From contig NC_080065.1 of assembly GCF_949987535.1 (NCBI RefSeq), forward strand, positions 36,123,239-36,187,238: a stretch of 64,000 nucleotides of DNA, given 5' to 3'. Below are positions 12,791 to 26,740 of this stretch, piece after piece. Under the pieces are notes generated by a model that was not told the origin of the DNA, made no database searches, and was given only the letters and a program-made list of their open reading frames with translations. The stretch is from Balaenoptera acutorostrata (taxonomy: Eukaryota > Chordata > Mammalia > Artiodactyla > Balaenopteridae). Positions within the stretch are counted from its first letter, which is position 1. Each line of letters begins with the position of its first letter. The position numbers were made by a program, and so were the translations under genes.

Positions 12791-13163
12791 TTATACAGGG
12801 ATAGGCTGATGCAACAAATTAGAAGCATACTTTCTATTTTACTTATGTTTTGAAATAACACACCCCACCTCTGCAACACACACACACGCGACACCCTTTT
12901 TACTGAATTGGAGAAAATGGCAAGAATGAGATGGAAGCATAATGTTTTTTTAGCCACGTATTATGTTTCTATCTTTGAGAAAATAACATTGTATTACATC
13001 TGATGTGACATAATGTAATATAAGTCAGGTTGAGTATGGGTAGAATCCATTGAGCAATTACAAAATAGAAGAGGTCTCCTGGGTGCTAAAATATCCAGGT
13101 TTTAGTTGTAATGATCAAGGGCATCTTTGTACCTCCAGGTCTGCCCCATGTTTCTATCTTTAA

Positions 13164-13207
13164 ATACATACATACATACATACATACATACATACATGCA
13201 TACATAC
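13164..13207. repeat. (CATA)n microsatellite
   Basis: About ten tandem CATA units with one TGCA interruption near the right end. A likely length-variable locus. Confidence 0.95.
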
Positions 13208-16200
13208 TGCCATTTCTATACAATGTATTTTGTTCATTCTCCTCCAAATATCAAGTAGTATTTTTAGGGACTTTCATCCTACTCTAAGTATTCATTATTA
13301 TTTTCAGAGACTTTCAAAAACAGCATTATTCTAACTGGGATATATGTATCCCAAGGGTATATAAAGACTTTCCATGTGGTAAGAGGGCAAGATATTAATT
13401 CTAATGGGATAATGTTAAGATAATCAACTACTGAATCTTCAACATTTACTCCTAAATTTTATCTCCTAGAATATATCTCCCTGAGAACTCATCTGTGGTC
13501 CAAATATCCCCTTCAAAATCACTCTTCCCTCATTTTTACACAGTAAAGGCACAGCTCTCACCCATATTCAGTCTTACCTTACCCACAAGCATGTATCAAA
13601 ACTTTTGTGGCACCAAACAAAGAGAGATATATCGGTGAGAGTGATGTGAAAATGAGTAACTCTAATGAATAGGTAAGAAATCATTTTTGCAAGTCTAGTG
13701 GTTTGCAATTCTTTACTTTCAAGAGCATTGAAGGAAGACATAATAAAAATGTCAGTCAATTCATCATTAAAAATATTTTCGATGAAAGATTTCTAGGTGG
13801 TTTTTGGCATAAAACTTGGATGAAATGTAAAGAATTGATTGATAGTACACTAGGAAAACTCTTTGCATTTTTATTTACTTAGTATGTGAACAGAATTTCT
13901 CAGCCATTACATCTATAAAAGCGAAAAATCGGAATAGAATTTATGCTGTCCAGCAAAAACTAATGTTATTCATAAACACATTAACTCATTAATGAATAAA
14001 CCAACACAAATCAACAGCAGATGTACTTAAAAAAATACTTCTTATGATTAGTATTTTGTTTCAAGTTTATATTTACATCATTTTGATCAATTATGAACTA
14101 GCAATAATTGTAATGACTTTTTAATTCAGAAGACCTTTCTTTTTAACACTTAGAGATTTGTGGGTCACAGAATTTAAAAATTTTAATTCCAATATGTATA
14201 TATTTTTCTTAAATAAAAGTATGAGTGATGAGTATAAGATTTGCAAGCATGAAATTATATTACATTAGGCTAAAACGCTACGTGGGAACTAGGATGAAAA
14301 TTGTAGCTCATGAAAAAAAAGAGATATAAAGCTTAAGACTATTGAAGACATTGTTTATGCATTTGTAAATGATAATGGTGAGTATGGAATCATCATGGTA
14401 TTTAGACTGCAGGAGATACATTTAAGAGTATTACAGTAGCTTTATTTTAAAAGTCAATATTTACAATATGTTGGAATTCATATCTTTTGCAACTAATTAA
14501 ACTTCAGTTGAAAAGTTATTGATATCAATTTGCAAATGTGTGTGGGATGTTTTCTTCAATATTCCTTTAGGAGTAAAAAAGCAAAATGTTTTGGAGACTC
14601 TAATCTATTGACTAAATCATCACATATCCTTTCGCCCCTTTTAAAGATAAAGAGTGAATGAGCCTGGGTAGCTAAACTACCCAGATATCCTCTAGACGTC
14701 ATGATTTTTTGAAATTATTAAATATTTTCTTTAGTGTAGTATAAACATCAAATATTTTCCTTTAAATGAGATATTTCATATTTGAATGAAAATTAACTTT
14801 CCTATCATTCTGGAGTTCCTCAGCAAAGTTGTGCTTTAAGATATGTCTGTGGTGCCTTCACATTGAATTAAGGGTGTTCACTGCCCTCACACCTGCCGTA
14901 ATTTCTAGGTCATGGTTCTTTCATGATGCTTCTCTGGTTCTCCAGAACTCCAAATTCATCTTAGCCTTGCTGGGCAGAGATTTATACTTCTACACTTTAT
15001 ATTTTACTGAAATCACACCCTTGTGGGCTTTTAAAAATTATTATTAATTATTTTGTTTTTGGAAAGCTCCCATTATTTCCCAGAAGTCCATAGTTTTAAT
15101 TATTATTTGATAAACATTGCATAGAAAAGAATATTCTAACTTGCTTAAGAATCCTAAAAAGATGATATTATAAATAATGATAATTATAACACTAGCAATA
15201 TCACAAACAAGAGATAGAAAATTTACCCAAGGCAACATGACAACTAAGTGGCAGGGTAATTTGATACCAAAACCTAAACTCTTAACTGTTATACCAAAGT
15301 AGTAGCTGCAGTTATTATTAGGATCTACATATAATATTACACATATAATTGGCCTTCCAACTTTCTCATCTTTTAAAATCTAAATTTATTAATTTAAGTT
15401 TTAAGTGGCTAGGTCATAAAAATAATATAATTAGGAATAAATGGTCAAATCTCATCCATCCTAGATGGAAGATCACAGATTTCTCCCTTCATGTGGTCTA
15501 TTTGTCTTCAAAATGATGCCATTGGTTATATTACAGACCAGTGTGGCCGGAACTGGGCAAAAGACCACCACTCCTAAAAGGCTTAGAGTTCTAAATTCTA
15601 CTAACTGACATTATACTAGAAAGTTACCTTTATTAATAAACTGTATTACTGGAAAGGCAGAGAAATTAAATGTTCTTTACTGCTGAAGAGGTTTTTTTTA
15701 CCTCTTTGCAAGCCTGAGTTCCCAAATCAGTGTGAAATCAGATTTTGTTGTTAACATTGGTCTTAAATTTAAAATGTCATAATATGTTTTTTAAAGTTGA
15801 TTTATGCCATCCCCAACCATGCCAAGGGAGAAAAAAGATGACGAACAAATTTTGTACTTGAAGTACATAATTCCTTTTACTACCACCACTCTGAAATATT
15901 TTTTTTAAAATAGTCATGGGAACTGCAAAAACCACTTTATCCTCTGAAACAAACATGATGGAATCAAATAAAATGACTTCTGATCGTTTTTTCCCTTTAA
16001 TGAGAAAGTGTTTAACCAAGTTGTACTTCCATTGCATAACACTGCATGTTCCCCGGAAATATCTTTCATATAAAATATCATTAAGCATTATTCTGAAATC
16101 ATCACAATAGAAAAATGATTCTATAGATATGGCAACCATAAAACAATAAGAGTTAGGAAACAGGTTTCAGGACTAGAGTGGAATATTAAATGAAAACCAG

Positions 16201-16574
16201 CCTACATAGGCCAAAATTGGAAGAAGAGAAAAGCTAGAAGTTGACTAATAAAGAGAGAAGTCCCAGAAATAGAAAAAATAAAAGTCATATTTTGTGCTAA
16301 GATAAGACAAAAAGCAATGGACAAATAGTTTTGAAACTGAATTCTTCTTTCCTGGGTTTTAAGAAGATGGGTAGAACATTAATGATTCTGTAAAAAATGG
16401 AAGACCAAAAAATCACCTTTTGTGAAATTTTTGCTGAAAATATGTTTAACTCTAGTGCTGACGTATTCTTAATTGTAATTTGATATCTTTTAAGAAAGAA
16501 ATCAATATATACATTGGATTTCATACACAGAAATTTATGAAGGATTGTGGAGTTAAAGGGAAACTTCAAGATGA

Positions 16575-16975
16575 AGTCCAGCCCTCATTCATTCATTCAT
16601 GCATTTATTTAATATTCCATCATTCACTCAGCAAATATATTCTTCAATAACTGGGGACAGAGCAGTGAATAAACAGATAAAAATCCTTACTTGCAGGTTG
16701 GTAGGGAGATACAAATAACAAACAAGTAAATATATAAAGCAGCAATAAGGGCTCTGTAGAAAGAAAAAAGGTAAGGAATGGTGATAAAGAGAATGGAAAT
16801 AATTGCATTAGTAAATAGGATATTGGGAAGAAGGTTTCACTGAGAAGATGACATCTGAGTAAGATCTGAAGAAGGTGAGGGATGACACCTGTAGATACCT
16901 AGTGCAAGAGTTGCTCAGAAGCAACAAATGCAAAGAGCTCAAGACAGTGGTGTGCCTGTCATCAGGGCAGGTACC
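16575..16975 (+). mobile_element. Ancient mammalian interspersed repeat, family not assigned
   Basis: The order of phrases is that of a widespread old repeat: ATTCATTCATTCATGCATT, CAGCAAATATATTC, GGGGACAGAGCAGTGAATAAAC, TTCACTGAGAAGATGACATC, GATCTGAAGAAGGTGAGGGA. Related text occurs at 33775-33860. I recognise the pattern but cannot assign the family safely (L2 or another MER class). Confidence 0.5.
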
Positions 16976-19900
16976 AGGGGTATAGAACTTGCCAAAAGGT
17001 CCACTCTGGGCAGATACATTATTAAAAGATGTCCTATTATATGGACTGATGCCAGATTTCAGTCAGGGCCACCCTTAGGTTGTATGGGGTCGCAGGCAAA
17101 TCATTTTTGTGGTCTCTGTCTTTATAAACAATTTGATTAATTGGTATTACATTTTAATGGGTCTGTGCATGAAGATTTAGAATAATGAGTAGATAAGAGG
17201 TACTTATTTGTTTATTGGGAGCAATCATCCTGGCTACAGATGGGCAGAGATTATTATTCAGCCTCTTTGTTCCCAGCTCCTCGTACTTAGATCCTTACAA
17301 GAGGCACTTTCTCCCATCCTGTTAATTCCATTGCCTGTTTCATTTGCCCTGTTGCCTAGTCGTCAGTTCAATCTCTAGCCCTTGGCAAGATTCTGTACAA
17401 TTACTGTGCAATTTTATTAGACCAACTAGTGTACTTGAAATAGTGCCATCGGTAAGAAGACTATTGTAATAATCCAGGAGGTTGATGATAGTGATCAACT
17501 GTGTCAAATACTGCTGAGACATCAAAAAATATGAGGTCTGAGGAATGATCACTGGATCATCAGCGTTCCCTGAATGTTCATGTCGACTAACGTGTGAACA
17601 CCACAAGAAATAGAAAATTCCTTGCTAAAGTACTCATTCTATATTTCCACAGCTCTGGATGTTGCATTTCTGCTTAAGGTACGCAATGTCTAAAACTTAA
17701 AATTTAATCCCCTGATGAGTCCATGAACTAGTTTAGTTTTTAATCTTCTGAGACTACCACAAAGAACATATCAACATGGAAAACCTTCCTCCTTCATTGA
17801 ATCTGTTAGTAAAGGAGAGATTCAGCTGAGAATTTGGAGACTGGTCCAAATAAACCTTAAATTCTTGTTCACTTTCTTAGTTTCCTAAGAAACTAATCCA
17901 TTGTTGTTTTTTGCCAAGGGCCAGAGGTTGAATTGGTGACTTAGGCAGCAGGGCAAATTAAATAAGCAATGGAATTAGCAGGATGGTAAAAAGTGGTTCA
18001 GGTAAGGATGTGGGTACCAGGGGCTAGAAATGAGGGGGCTCTTATAATAGTTCCTGCCCCACATCTACAATCAGGGTGATTGTTGACACTGAGCCATGCA
18101 CCTGGTTAGGCAAGTGGTACCTACATGCTTTTTGCTTTGGATCATAGTTAATTTCAGAATGTGGGTCAATTCAAACTCATAAATAGAGGTAAATAGGCAC
18201 ATTTGTCAGGCAGTTTCTGACATTAGAAACTGGTTAGAGAGGCCATAATTGTGGAATGATGCCCAATAATAGAAACTTAGAGCTAGGCCTTCCTTATGAT
18301 AGCAGAAGTATATGCTATATGCAAAACAGGGCTGTTATATGGTTTAGATGAACTAATATATGTGAAATATTTTATTATATAAATTTAAAATGGTATTATG
18401 ATAGTTCAGAGAGAGTTTTCTTTTATATCTGACATATATATTATGGCATTTTCAAGCCTCACTTGAGATATTTCTGGAAAATGAGGTACAGAACATAAAA
18501 TATCAATCAAAGCTGCAGATAGTAGATTTTTCTCTTTGTGTTTTATTTTCTTAAAAAATTTTTAAGAAATTACTTGAGAATTTGGTTCAGGTTATAAATA
18601 AGAAGCATCCAGGGATAAGACCCATCTATGAGTCAGCATGAGTCAGTAATTCAGTAAGCCTGGGAACTGGAAATCAGTTGGAATGTAATAGATTTCTAGT
18701 GCTTAAATGTGAATAAAGCTTTTTGAACGCCTGAAATTGCAAATGTCTGTGGTTGTCTGTTTGAAGATGATTTTGTAACACAAAGAAATTCAGGGAAAGG
18801 TCTTTCATACAGGACAAAAAGCGGCTACCCTGTCACATTAAGAGAAATATTTGACTTGAGTAACTCAAATACGATGAAGTAAGAAGTTCTATCGTGTGAA
18901 ATCCTGGAGCATCCACAACTAGTGAAAGCTTGGATTGCTGGAAATGAAACTTGAAATAAACCATTTCAGGGATAGATGCCAACAAGTTTAATATTATAAA
19001 ACAATAGGAACTTTGAAGTTTTTTAACACTATAATATAAAGAGGGCTCCCCACTTATTGAAAGAAGTAGCTAAATTTTATTTCATCTATGTCTTTAGATC
19101 TATAGAGGCTAGGTTCTATGGTGAGGATGGTAAAAACCTCTAAGTAAGTTTCCTGTGAGTTTCTGTTATAGGAAAGCAAACAATCAAACAAACAGGCATA
19201 TAATTACTCACTGCCAACTACTGAGCTAATTAACTTAGAGATGAAAACAGGGATATTGAGAAGTTATACATTATAAGCAGAATCACGTTTAATCACATTT
19301 CAAGTAATTAAAAAACCAGAATAACATAGAGACCAATCAGAATGGGTGGCACAATCACCCAGGAAGGGTACCACATGCAGCTAACCAGTAGAGCCTTACC
19401 GGTAAGTAATTGCTGAATATTAGTCCAGGTTATGAGTAAATTCATACAGCAAATTAACGATACAAGTGAGATTTTAATTTCAACCTAGTTTACTGAGTAA
19501 CTCTCCCTGTCATATATGCAAATTTTGTTCATCTTTATATGTTGGAATTTGATTGCTATCTCACAAGCTGTTTGGAAAAGTATATGAACTGTTGAGGTTG
19601 CTGAGAAATAAATTAAAAAATTTTCAAACAATAAGCAAATTAATTTGAATAAGGGTAAATAATAATAGACTAAGTCACAATTATTTCTCAAGACCTTTGT
19701 AAAAGCATGATAGCTACTTATTTGACTTCAGCAAAAAAAAAAAAAAAAAAGAAATTAGCTCAGTTTGCAGGATATATTGAGGAGCCCCAGCTAGAGTATA
19801 TGCTTTCCTATGACTTTGAGTAGTATTCTGTGGTTTGCATTGAGTGCTTGGTTAGAGAGATACGATCAGTGTTGTCGGTTTCTTATTTATGATGCTGTAA

Positions 19901-20334
19901 TTCTAAAAGCAGCAAACTGGAATTACTGATGTGGCAGCTGTTATCTTACCACACTTCTAAATCATAATGTTGGCTGTAAATTAGAGATAGATGATCCTGG
20001 ATGTATTCCCAAGCTCCTTCAGAACCACTTGTGTTGTAGGCCTGCGCTAAGTTAACAAAAGCTTCACAATGAACTATGTACCTGAATAGGGAGTTGCAAA
20101 ATAAATGCTATAGAGACATAAGTTTAGAAGCAGGAGACCTTTTTTAAATAATTATTTTAAATCAGATTTATCATATTAGATAATATGAAAGGCTTTTGAT
20201 TTTCATATGTTTTTACATACTTACAAATTTTCCCAAGACCTATTCCATTTCTTTTCATTCTTATAGAGTACGTGGAAATACGATAGATTCCAAATAGGCA
20301 AAGTTCAGTTTTGCAAGATGAAAAGAGTTCTGGA

Positions 20335-20445
20335 GATCAGTTGTGCAACCATGAGAATATATTTACTACTGAAATGTACACTTAAAAATGGTTAAGATGC
20401 TAAATTTATGTATACTTTATCAAAATTTTTTAAACTGCTAAAAGA
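20335..20445 (+). mobile_element. L1MB-type 3' end
   Basis: TTGTGCAACCATGAGAATAT, CACTTAAAAATGGTTAAGATG and a terminal TATCAAAATTTTTTAAAC match the 3' end of older L1MB elements in sense orientation. Confidence 0.6.
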
Positions 20446-21074
20446 AAATGGGTAAAAGACAAGCAAAAAGCAAAGACATGTGCTTGGGAAACTCCTAAGT
20501 CGCTTCACCATGAAAGGTCCCACAAATAAAATATCTTTAGTCATGTAACTTCTTAATCAGCAGCCTTTAAAGCACCCATAGTTACTTATTTCCTGTAGTT
20601 TGGATACATGAGGGCAGAGGCTTGGTCTATTTTGTTCAATGCTATATCCCCATTGCCTAGAAGAGTGCATGACATAGAGTAGACAACAAATATGAGGACA
20701 CGTTTCTTATTTTCTATGTTACATTATCTGATAAAAGCTAAAAAAAAAAGTGAATCCACGAGGACAAGTTTTTTATGACCCTCAGTGCTAGAAGAAATGT
20801 ATTTTAAAGTCCCGGTTTTGAGCATAATATACAGTCCATTTAAAAATATTGTTTATGCAGTTGTATTTTACAATCCCATAAGAGGACCTCCCAATACCCC
20901 ACATATTTTACTGCTTTCTGGAAATTTAGCAGATGTATTGAGCACAGAAGAATTTTGGATTCCAGCAAGACTGGAAATGTCTAAGTTATACCTTCCCACT
21001 TTTCTTTACAGCAAGAAAACTCAAAATGTTTATTAAGGCAATGAACATCAGGAACCCTCAAAGAGGGAAATTAC

Positions 21075-21215
21075 AATATGCTGTGCTTCCCAAACACGTT
21101 TTAATCACAGAGCACTGTGAGAGCGTGTATGTGTGTAGTACTTGTTAAATATTTCCTGGAAAGAATGTTCTCCAGCCCAGCATTCATTCCACAGAACAGA
21201 GTTTGGGAAATCAAC
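21075..21215. mobile_element. Possible hAT-type non-autonomous DNA transposon fragment
   Basis: GTGCTTCCCAAACACGTTTT, AATATTTCCTGGAAAGAATG and AACAGAGTTTGGGAAATCAA recall MER-type hAT elements, whose ends read 'agtgcttctcaaac'. Recognition is from phrase similarity only. Confidence 0.35.
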
Positions 21216-21959
21216 CCTCGAAGTTGATTCTAAGGCACTATCTGTTAGGTGGAACCATATTAAGTTTCTACTTAGTCAGTTAGTGTGGCCCAGGTGTCCT
21301 GTTGGATGATCTAATCAGTTTTAATATTTACAGAATCTCAAAGAAATCCATAAATCCCCTTTCAGTATTAATTTAGCCTCTGACACTGAGATGCTTGGAG
21401 AGAGTGTTCTCAGTACAATTTATTTTCAGATCAGACTCAGCAGCCTCCCAGCAGACTGTTCCTTCCTGCTACTTTTTCTCATAGCTCTCCACTATTCATC
21501 TCTAAATTTTGACACCATTATTTTTTTATAATATAAAGCCATTCACTTTAATTGCATTTTTCCAACATGAGACTAATGTTTTTCAGTTCAGGAACAAGTA
21601 GAAAAGCACTTTATTTTTGGAGTCATGTTTTTGTATTATATTTGAAATCCATCTCACAAAGATTTAGGTGTATCTTCTTTTTTTCCAGTTGATGTATATT
21701 CCATAAATACTATTTAAACTGATGTTTCATTATGGGGTATTATTGAAACATATGATTAACACAATTTATATGGAGCAACCCAAAAGCAAATTCTTTTGGT
21801 AAAGATAACAATCCTTTCTGTCTTATTTTAAAAGGATATATGTATTTGATTATTTTCATAAAGTAGGATGTAACTGCAACCATGATATTTTAGTTAAGGT
21901 GGTGTTGGTAATAACATTATTGATAATTTGGAATTGCCAAAGAGATTTTGTCTATTTAT

Positions 21960-22110
21960 TTTTATCTAATCTTTGTAATTACCCTGTAAGGGAGACATTA
22001 TTATAAAGTACAAAATGATACTGAGAATCAGAGAAGTTTAAGTGACTTGCTTAAGTGTCTACAGTTAGTAAGATAAGCTGAAACTTAAATCTAAATTTAC
22101 CATGTCCAGT
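21960..22110 (+). mobile_element. MIR fragment
   Basis: AATCAGAGAAGTTTAAGTGA followed by CTTGCTTAAGTGTCTACAG and AGTAAGATAAGCTGAAACTT follows the MIR core order (gaggttaagtaacttgcccaag...). Diverged. Confidence 0.6.
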
Positions 22111-23628
22111 TTTGAGTCCTCTTTCATTAGTCAACAGCTACTTGTGTTCTTGCTAAATGTATGATGTAATTCAAACAATTCAGCAAGTGTATTTGTATGA
22201 TAAATTCTTAGGAAAGGAATCAATGAATCAAATGAAACATGCATTAAACATTTTGATGTACATTGTCAAAATCTTTTCAAAGGCTGAGCCGATTACATTT
22301 TTACACAGGAGTTTCTGTTTACTCGTGTTCTAGACAAATGAATTTATTGTTAAATACTAAAAAATTAATAAATTGTTTTTCCAGTAGTTTTGATTTCTTA
22401 AGTGGTGAGTTATTTTGAGGACTTTTTAATGTTTTTATAGACATGTATAGTTCTGTTTTTATAAGATACTCTTTTACTCTTTTTAAAAAAACTGTTAGTT
22501 TTTTTCTTACTGATTTGTAAAAAATCATTGTACTGAAAGAAAATTAGCCTTAATTTATTGGCATATAAATTAGTGTGGAACCAAATTTATCCTTATGATA
22601 ACACTCTTCTCAGTCACTTGCATTCCAATATATTTTCTCTAGTGGTAGAGGAGAGGTGGAATGCTAGCTAATATACTGGGAATTCAACACAATCTGTGGT
22701 CTATTTTTTTCTGTGCCTTGCTCTAAGGCAGAGAAAAAAATAAGCAAATAAGCAAAGCATTATTTGCTTTATTTCCCATCAGATTTTCTTTTATGTCAAA
22801 ATATGGATATGCTCATGGGAGAGTGTCACACATGCGAAAGTCATCTGCCATGAAAGTCACAGAAGAAAGTTTGAGAAATATTTATCTAGCATATCATCCC
22901 GTTTCTAATGAGTTGGGGGGGGTGGGGGTGGAAGTGAATAGGTGGGAGGGGAAGAAAACCCATTTGCAGGGACGTGGGTGACTCACTAAGAGTCATGGGA
23001 TGAATGACCGTCAAGGCCAAAGACTAAGACCCACTTAGAATCCTCGCATTTCTATCCCCACTCTCCTCTGATGCATAAATTCTACTGCCCTGGCATTCCA
23101 TTTCTTCCTCAGATCCAAGCAAGGAAAAACAGCATCCTAAGAAGCTCTGCAACATTCTTGCTATGGTTTCCCATAAAAATCCCCTTGATAATTAGCTAAT
23201 ATGAAGCATTCACATGAGTTTATTTGGGAATTGGCCGCTGCTGTGTTTTCACTGTTGTTGCTGCTGCTGAAATAGTTTGAGTCTGAAATCATTATGGCTG
23301 TGGTTAACATTTCTTTGGCCAGAGGATATTGTGAAAGACTCCATCACCACAGAAACAGATGAATATTCCTCCGCTCATACTGGAAAAAAGTGAATTGGTG
23401 ACAGCAGCTCCACTACTTCATGGGAGGCCTCCAGCCATGACTCAGGCTCGTGAGTTGATGTCCCCAAACAAGATGATCCATTTCCTCTCCCGCTGGTCCA
23501 CGCGGCGGCTCACAGGATCCTTGTACACTGACCAGTTTCTTTAATTTGAAAAGTTACTTTTCTACCAACTACTTTCCATGTTTCTGTTGGCTTTCAAAAA
23601 GGAAGGATGGCCTCATTATGCTATCTGG

Positions 23629-23651
23629 AAAAAAAAAAAAAAAAAAAAAAA
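23629..23651. repeat. Poly(A) run of 23
   Basis: Uninterrupted A homopolymer. No SINE or L1 3' end was recognised immediately upstream, so it may be the tail of a decayed retroposon or a simple slippage tract. Confidence 0.9.
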
Positions 23652-25944
23652 CTTCTCTCTTAAAGCTAATGATTAAAATTCCTAGTTTCCAACTCTTGAG
23701 CCATAATCTTTTCCTTTAATATTCCAAAATAATAAATGTAATTATAGAAAATTTTCAAAAAACCCAAAGAAGTCACCTTCTATGCCAGCATCCCAAAATT
23801 AATTCTGTCGACATTGTAGTGGGTAGTTTCTTTCCTATGAATTTATGTCTCATGGCCTTTTAAAGATTTGATTTAATTAAAGGTAACCTAAAAGAATACA
23901 AGGTCAATTAGTTTTATATACTTAGATGATATAGTATTTTCATTTGGTGAAACATTCATCTCTTAGTGGTGAACTTAGTGGTGAATCTTTCTGTAAAAAT
24001 CACTAAGCACTAAAGCTCTTTAGCTTTACTTTGCCCATCTCTAAAATGGGGTTTCATGACCCTTAAATTCTTTAAAAAATTTATACTTTTATGATTCCGC
24101 TCAAAGGCAAACAGGGAAATCCCTCAACTCAATTGTGTGGGAAGCATCAGAACTAGTTAGAAGGTCTTAATTTACCATCTCAGAAACAGAAACAACATCA
24201 GACTAAGTGGTTATTTTTAGGTACAGATATATTTTGGTTTTCAGAGAAACCAAGAAAATGACTCTTCCTTTGCAAGAATGCTATCTGTTGCATAGTTTTA
24301 TATTTTCTTTTACAATGTGATCACAGTTTTGAAAGGCTTCTGGTCAGTATCAAGATGGTATCTTTCTTTTTCTTGTAAATAATGGCCTCATTATTTTAAT
24401 TAAAGAACATGAGTTCTTTATGGAAATTCAAACAAATCCAAAGAAGTACAAAGAAGATGTAGAAATGTCTCCAAATCCCATCACCACAAAATAACTAGAA
24501 TTAGCATTTGGTCAACATCATTACAAATATCTTCTGTGCATTTATATAAAGAAAAAGATGAACAAACAGATGAACAAAAAGATGGAAAGGAAGTATGACA
24601 AATTTACATAGTATGTATATTCCAGCTCTCTATGTAGGATTACTTTTATAATATTGTGATCATTCTATATGCACAATTTTAATACAATTTTAAAGTTTAA
24701 ATGTACTTGAACCTATTAGAAAAAATAAGGAAACTGAATTTGAAGTGAAGGAAATGCTGAACTTCACTCAGATCAATGCTTCTTCAATCCAAAGGATGGA
24801 GGAAACGATTATGAAAAATACAAGAATGTTATAATCATTTTTTCCTTTACTTTTTTAATTTTCTGAAAATTAACTTTTGATATCAAAGGTAAGGAGATTA
24901 GGTTCTTACATTCTCTCTACCCTTCCTTCCCCTGTCTCATTTTTACTGATTTTATTATCATTATTGTTTTTTTTAAGATTTTTAAAATTTCTGCAGACAT
25001 AATTCTTACAGTTGTTTAATATTTGTTGTATGTTCAATTGATTCAATGCTCAACACCAGTTCTTTTCCCAAAGTTTCTCAATGCCTGAGTACTTAATTTT
25101 AATTCATCTCTTAATTAGTCTGATTTCATCCACAACATAATATTTCAAGAAGGGCTCTGGTTGTTACATTTCCCATATTCTCTTATTTAAAATTGTTGAA
25201 CTCTTGCCCTTTACATGTGAATTATGATTCTGTTAGATAAAAATTTTGGAATAACAGTTTTTTTTCTCTATGAATTCCACTGTTAAAGAGTCACAGTTGC
25301 ATCGTATTATCAATATATCACTGTGATAATAGTTGTAAAACACTTAGAACAGTGCCTGGAAAGCTCACAGAATGTCCTATGTAAATGTCTTTTAATAAAT
25401 AAAAATCTGAGATCAAACTTTTAAAAACCACTTTAAAAGTGTATTACTTAGTTTGTTCAGATGTTTGAAGATATTTTTCTTTAGTTTTATACTTCAATAC
25501 AGTGAGTAGGATATGCTACAATATTGATTATTCTGCATCAGTATTTCTTGGAATATGATGCATCATTTCAAATAGCAGATTAAATTTTCTCTTCATTTTA
25601 GGGAATCTTCTTTTATATCTCTGAGTACATTTTTCTACCGTATTTATTTCTGCCTCTATTTCAGGGACACCAATTTTGCTTCAATTGTTTCAATTCTGTT
25701 TCTCCTCCATATTGATGAACATCTCATCTTTCAAATTCCTTTGTATTTTTCTTCCTGTGTTTATTTTGATTACCCTAAACTTTTCCATGAATGTCATTTT
25801 TAGTATGTCTTTGTTCTTCTTGTCCTTCTTAATTAATTTATTAAATATGCAACAGTATAGTTTTTGTTAAGATGTTTCCATAGCTCTATAATCACTATTT
25901 TCTCTTATTCTATTATTTTATTACATTTTCTTTGATTTCAAATT

Positions 25945-26564
25945 TTCCAGCTTTATTGAAATGTAATTAACACATAACATTGTGTAAGTTTAAAGTGTAC
26001 AACATGAATATTTGATGCATGTATATATTGTGAAATTATTACCACAGTAAGATTAGTTAACACATCTATCACCTCATATAATTACCCATTTTTTGTAATT
26101 AAGAACATTTAAGATCTACTCTCTTAGCAACATTCACATATACAATACTTTATTATTAACTATAGTCACCATGCTATACTTTAGATTCCCAGAACTTATT
26201 AATCTTATAACTGGAAGTTTGTACCCTTTGACCAACATCTCATTAGCCTCAAACTCCAGCCCCTGCCAACCACCATTCAAGTTCAGCTTTTTTTAGATTC
26301 TACAAATAAGTGAGATCATACAATATGTCTTTCTCTGTCTGACTTATTTCACTTAGCATAACACCCTCAAGTTTCATCCATGCTGTCCCAAATGGAAGGA
26401 TTTTCCTCTTTTTGTGGTTAAATAATATTCCATTGAATATATATCCACATTTCCTTTATCCAGTTATCCGTTAATAGACATTTAGTTTACTTCCATGTCT
26501 TGACTACTGTGAATAATGCTGCAAGAAATATGGGGGTACACATATCTTTTTGAGATAGTGACTT
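25945..26564 (-). mobile_element. L1MA/L1MB 3' region, antisense
   Basis: Begins with CCAGCTTTATTGAAATGTAA, the antisense tail of L1M elements. It continues through ACTTATTTCACTTAGCATAA and ATAATGCTGCAAGAAATATG, which are 3' UTR and ORF2 C-terminal phrases. It stops at the LTR at 26565. The sequence beyond the LTR is L1 5'-like rather than the adjacent ORF2 sequence. Confidence 0.8.
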
Positions 26565-26647
26565 TGTTACTAAGTCCAAGCTCATACTGCTTGCTGTATG
26601 ACAGACCAAGTCGAGAGAGACAAGGTATTGGGGCAAGGAATAGAGAC

Positions 26648-26653
26648 TTTATT
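26648..26653 (-). promoter_or_regulatory. LTR poly(A) signal
   Basis: TTTATT on the plus strand, AATAAA on the LTR sense strand, about 80 bp before the LTR 3' end. Confidence 0.6.
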
Positions 26654-26729
26654 TGGAAAGCCAGCAGACTGAGAAGATGCCAGACTAGTGTCCCAAAGAA
26701 CCATCTTACCAGAGTTAGAATTCAGGCTT

Positions 26730-26740
26730 CTTTTATACTG
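26730..26740 (-). promoter_or_regulatory. LTR TATA box
   Basis: CTTTTATACTG on the plus strand reads as a canonical TATAAAA box on the LTR strand, about 80 bp upstream of the AATAAA signal. Activity is not implied. Confidence 0.55.

Larger units (their letters stand above)
12791..20334. other. Mostly single-copy AT-rich DNA
   Basis: No gene recognised across 7.5 kb. The stretch holds a (CATA)n microsatellite, a possible MIR piece around 15190-15300, an old interspersed repeat at 16575-16975, and an 18-A run at 19733-19750. Open frames of 60-120 codons scattered through it (for example 15777-16139, minus) have AT-driven composition and no recognised motif. Confidence 0.4.
20446..25944. other. 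Mostly single-copy DNA with old repeat scraps
   Basis: Contains a DNA-transposon-like piece at 21075-21215, MIR remnants at about 21960-22110 and 24020-24080, a 23-A run at 23629-23651, and a CpG-containing block at 23340-23545 with a 61-codon open frame of no recognised family. Sequence at 24400-24620 may be an L1 3' region but is too diverged to claim. No gene recognised. Confidence 0.4.

Noticed and set aside
13164..13207. CRISPR-like regular repeats
   Set aside because: It is a tetranucleotide microsatellite in a eukaryotic genome with no spacers.
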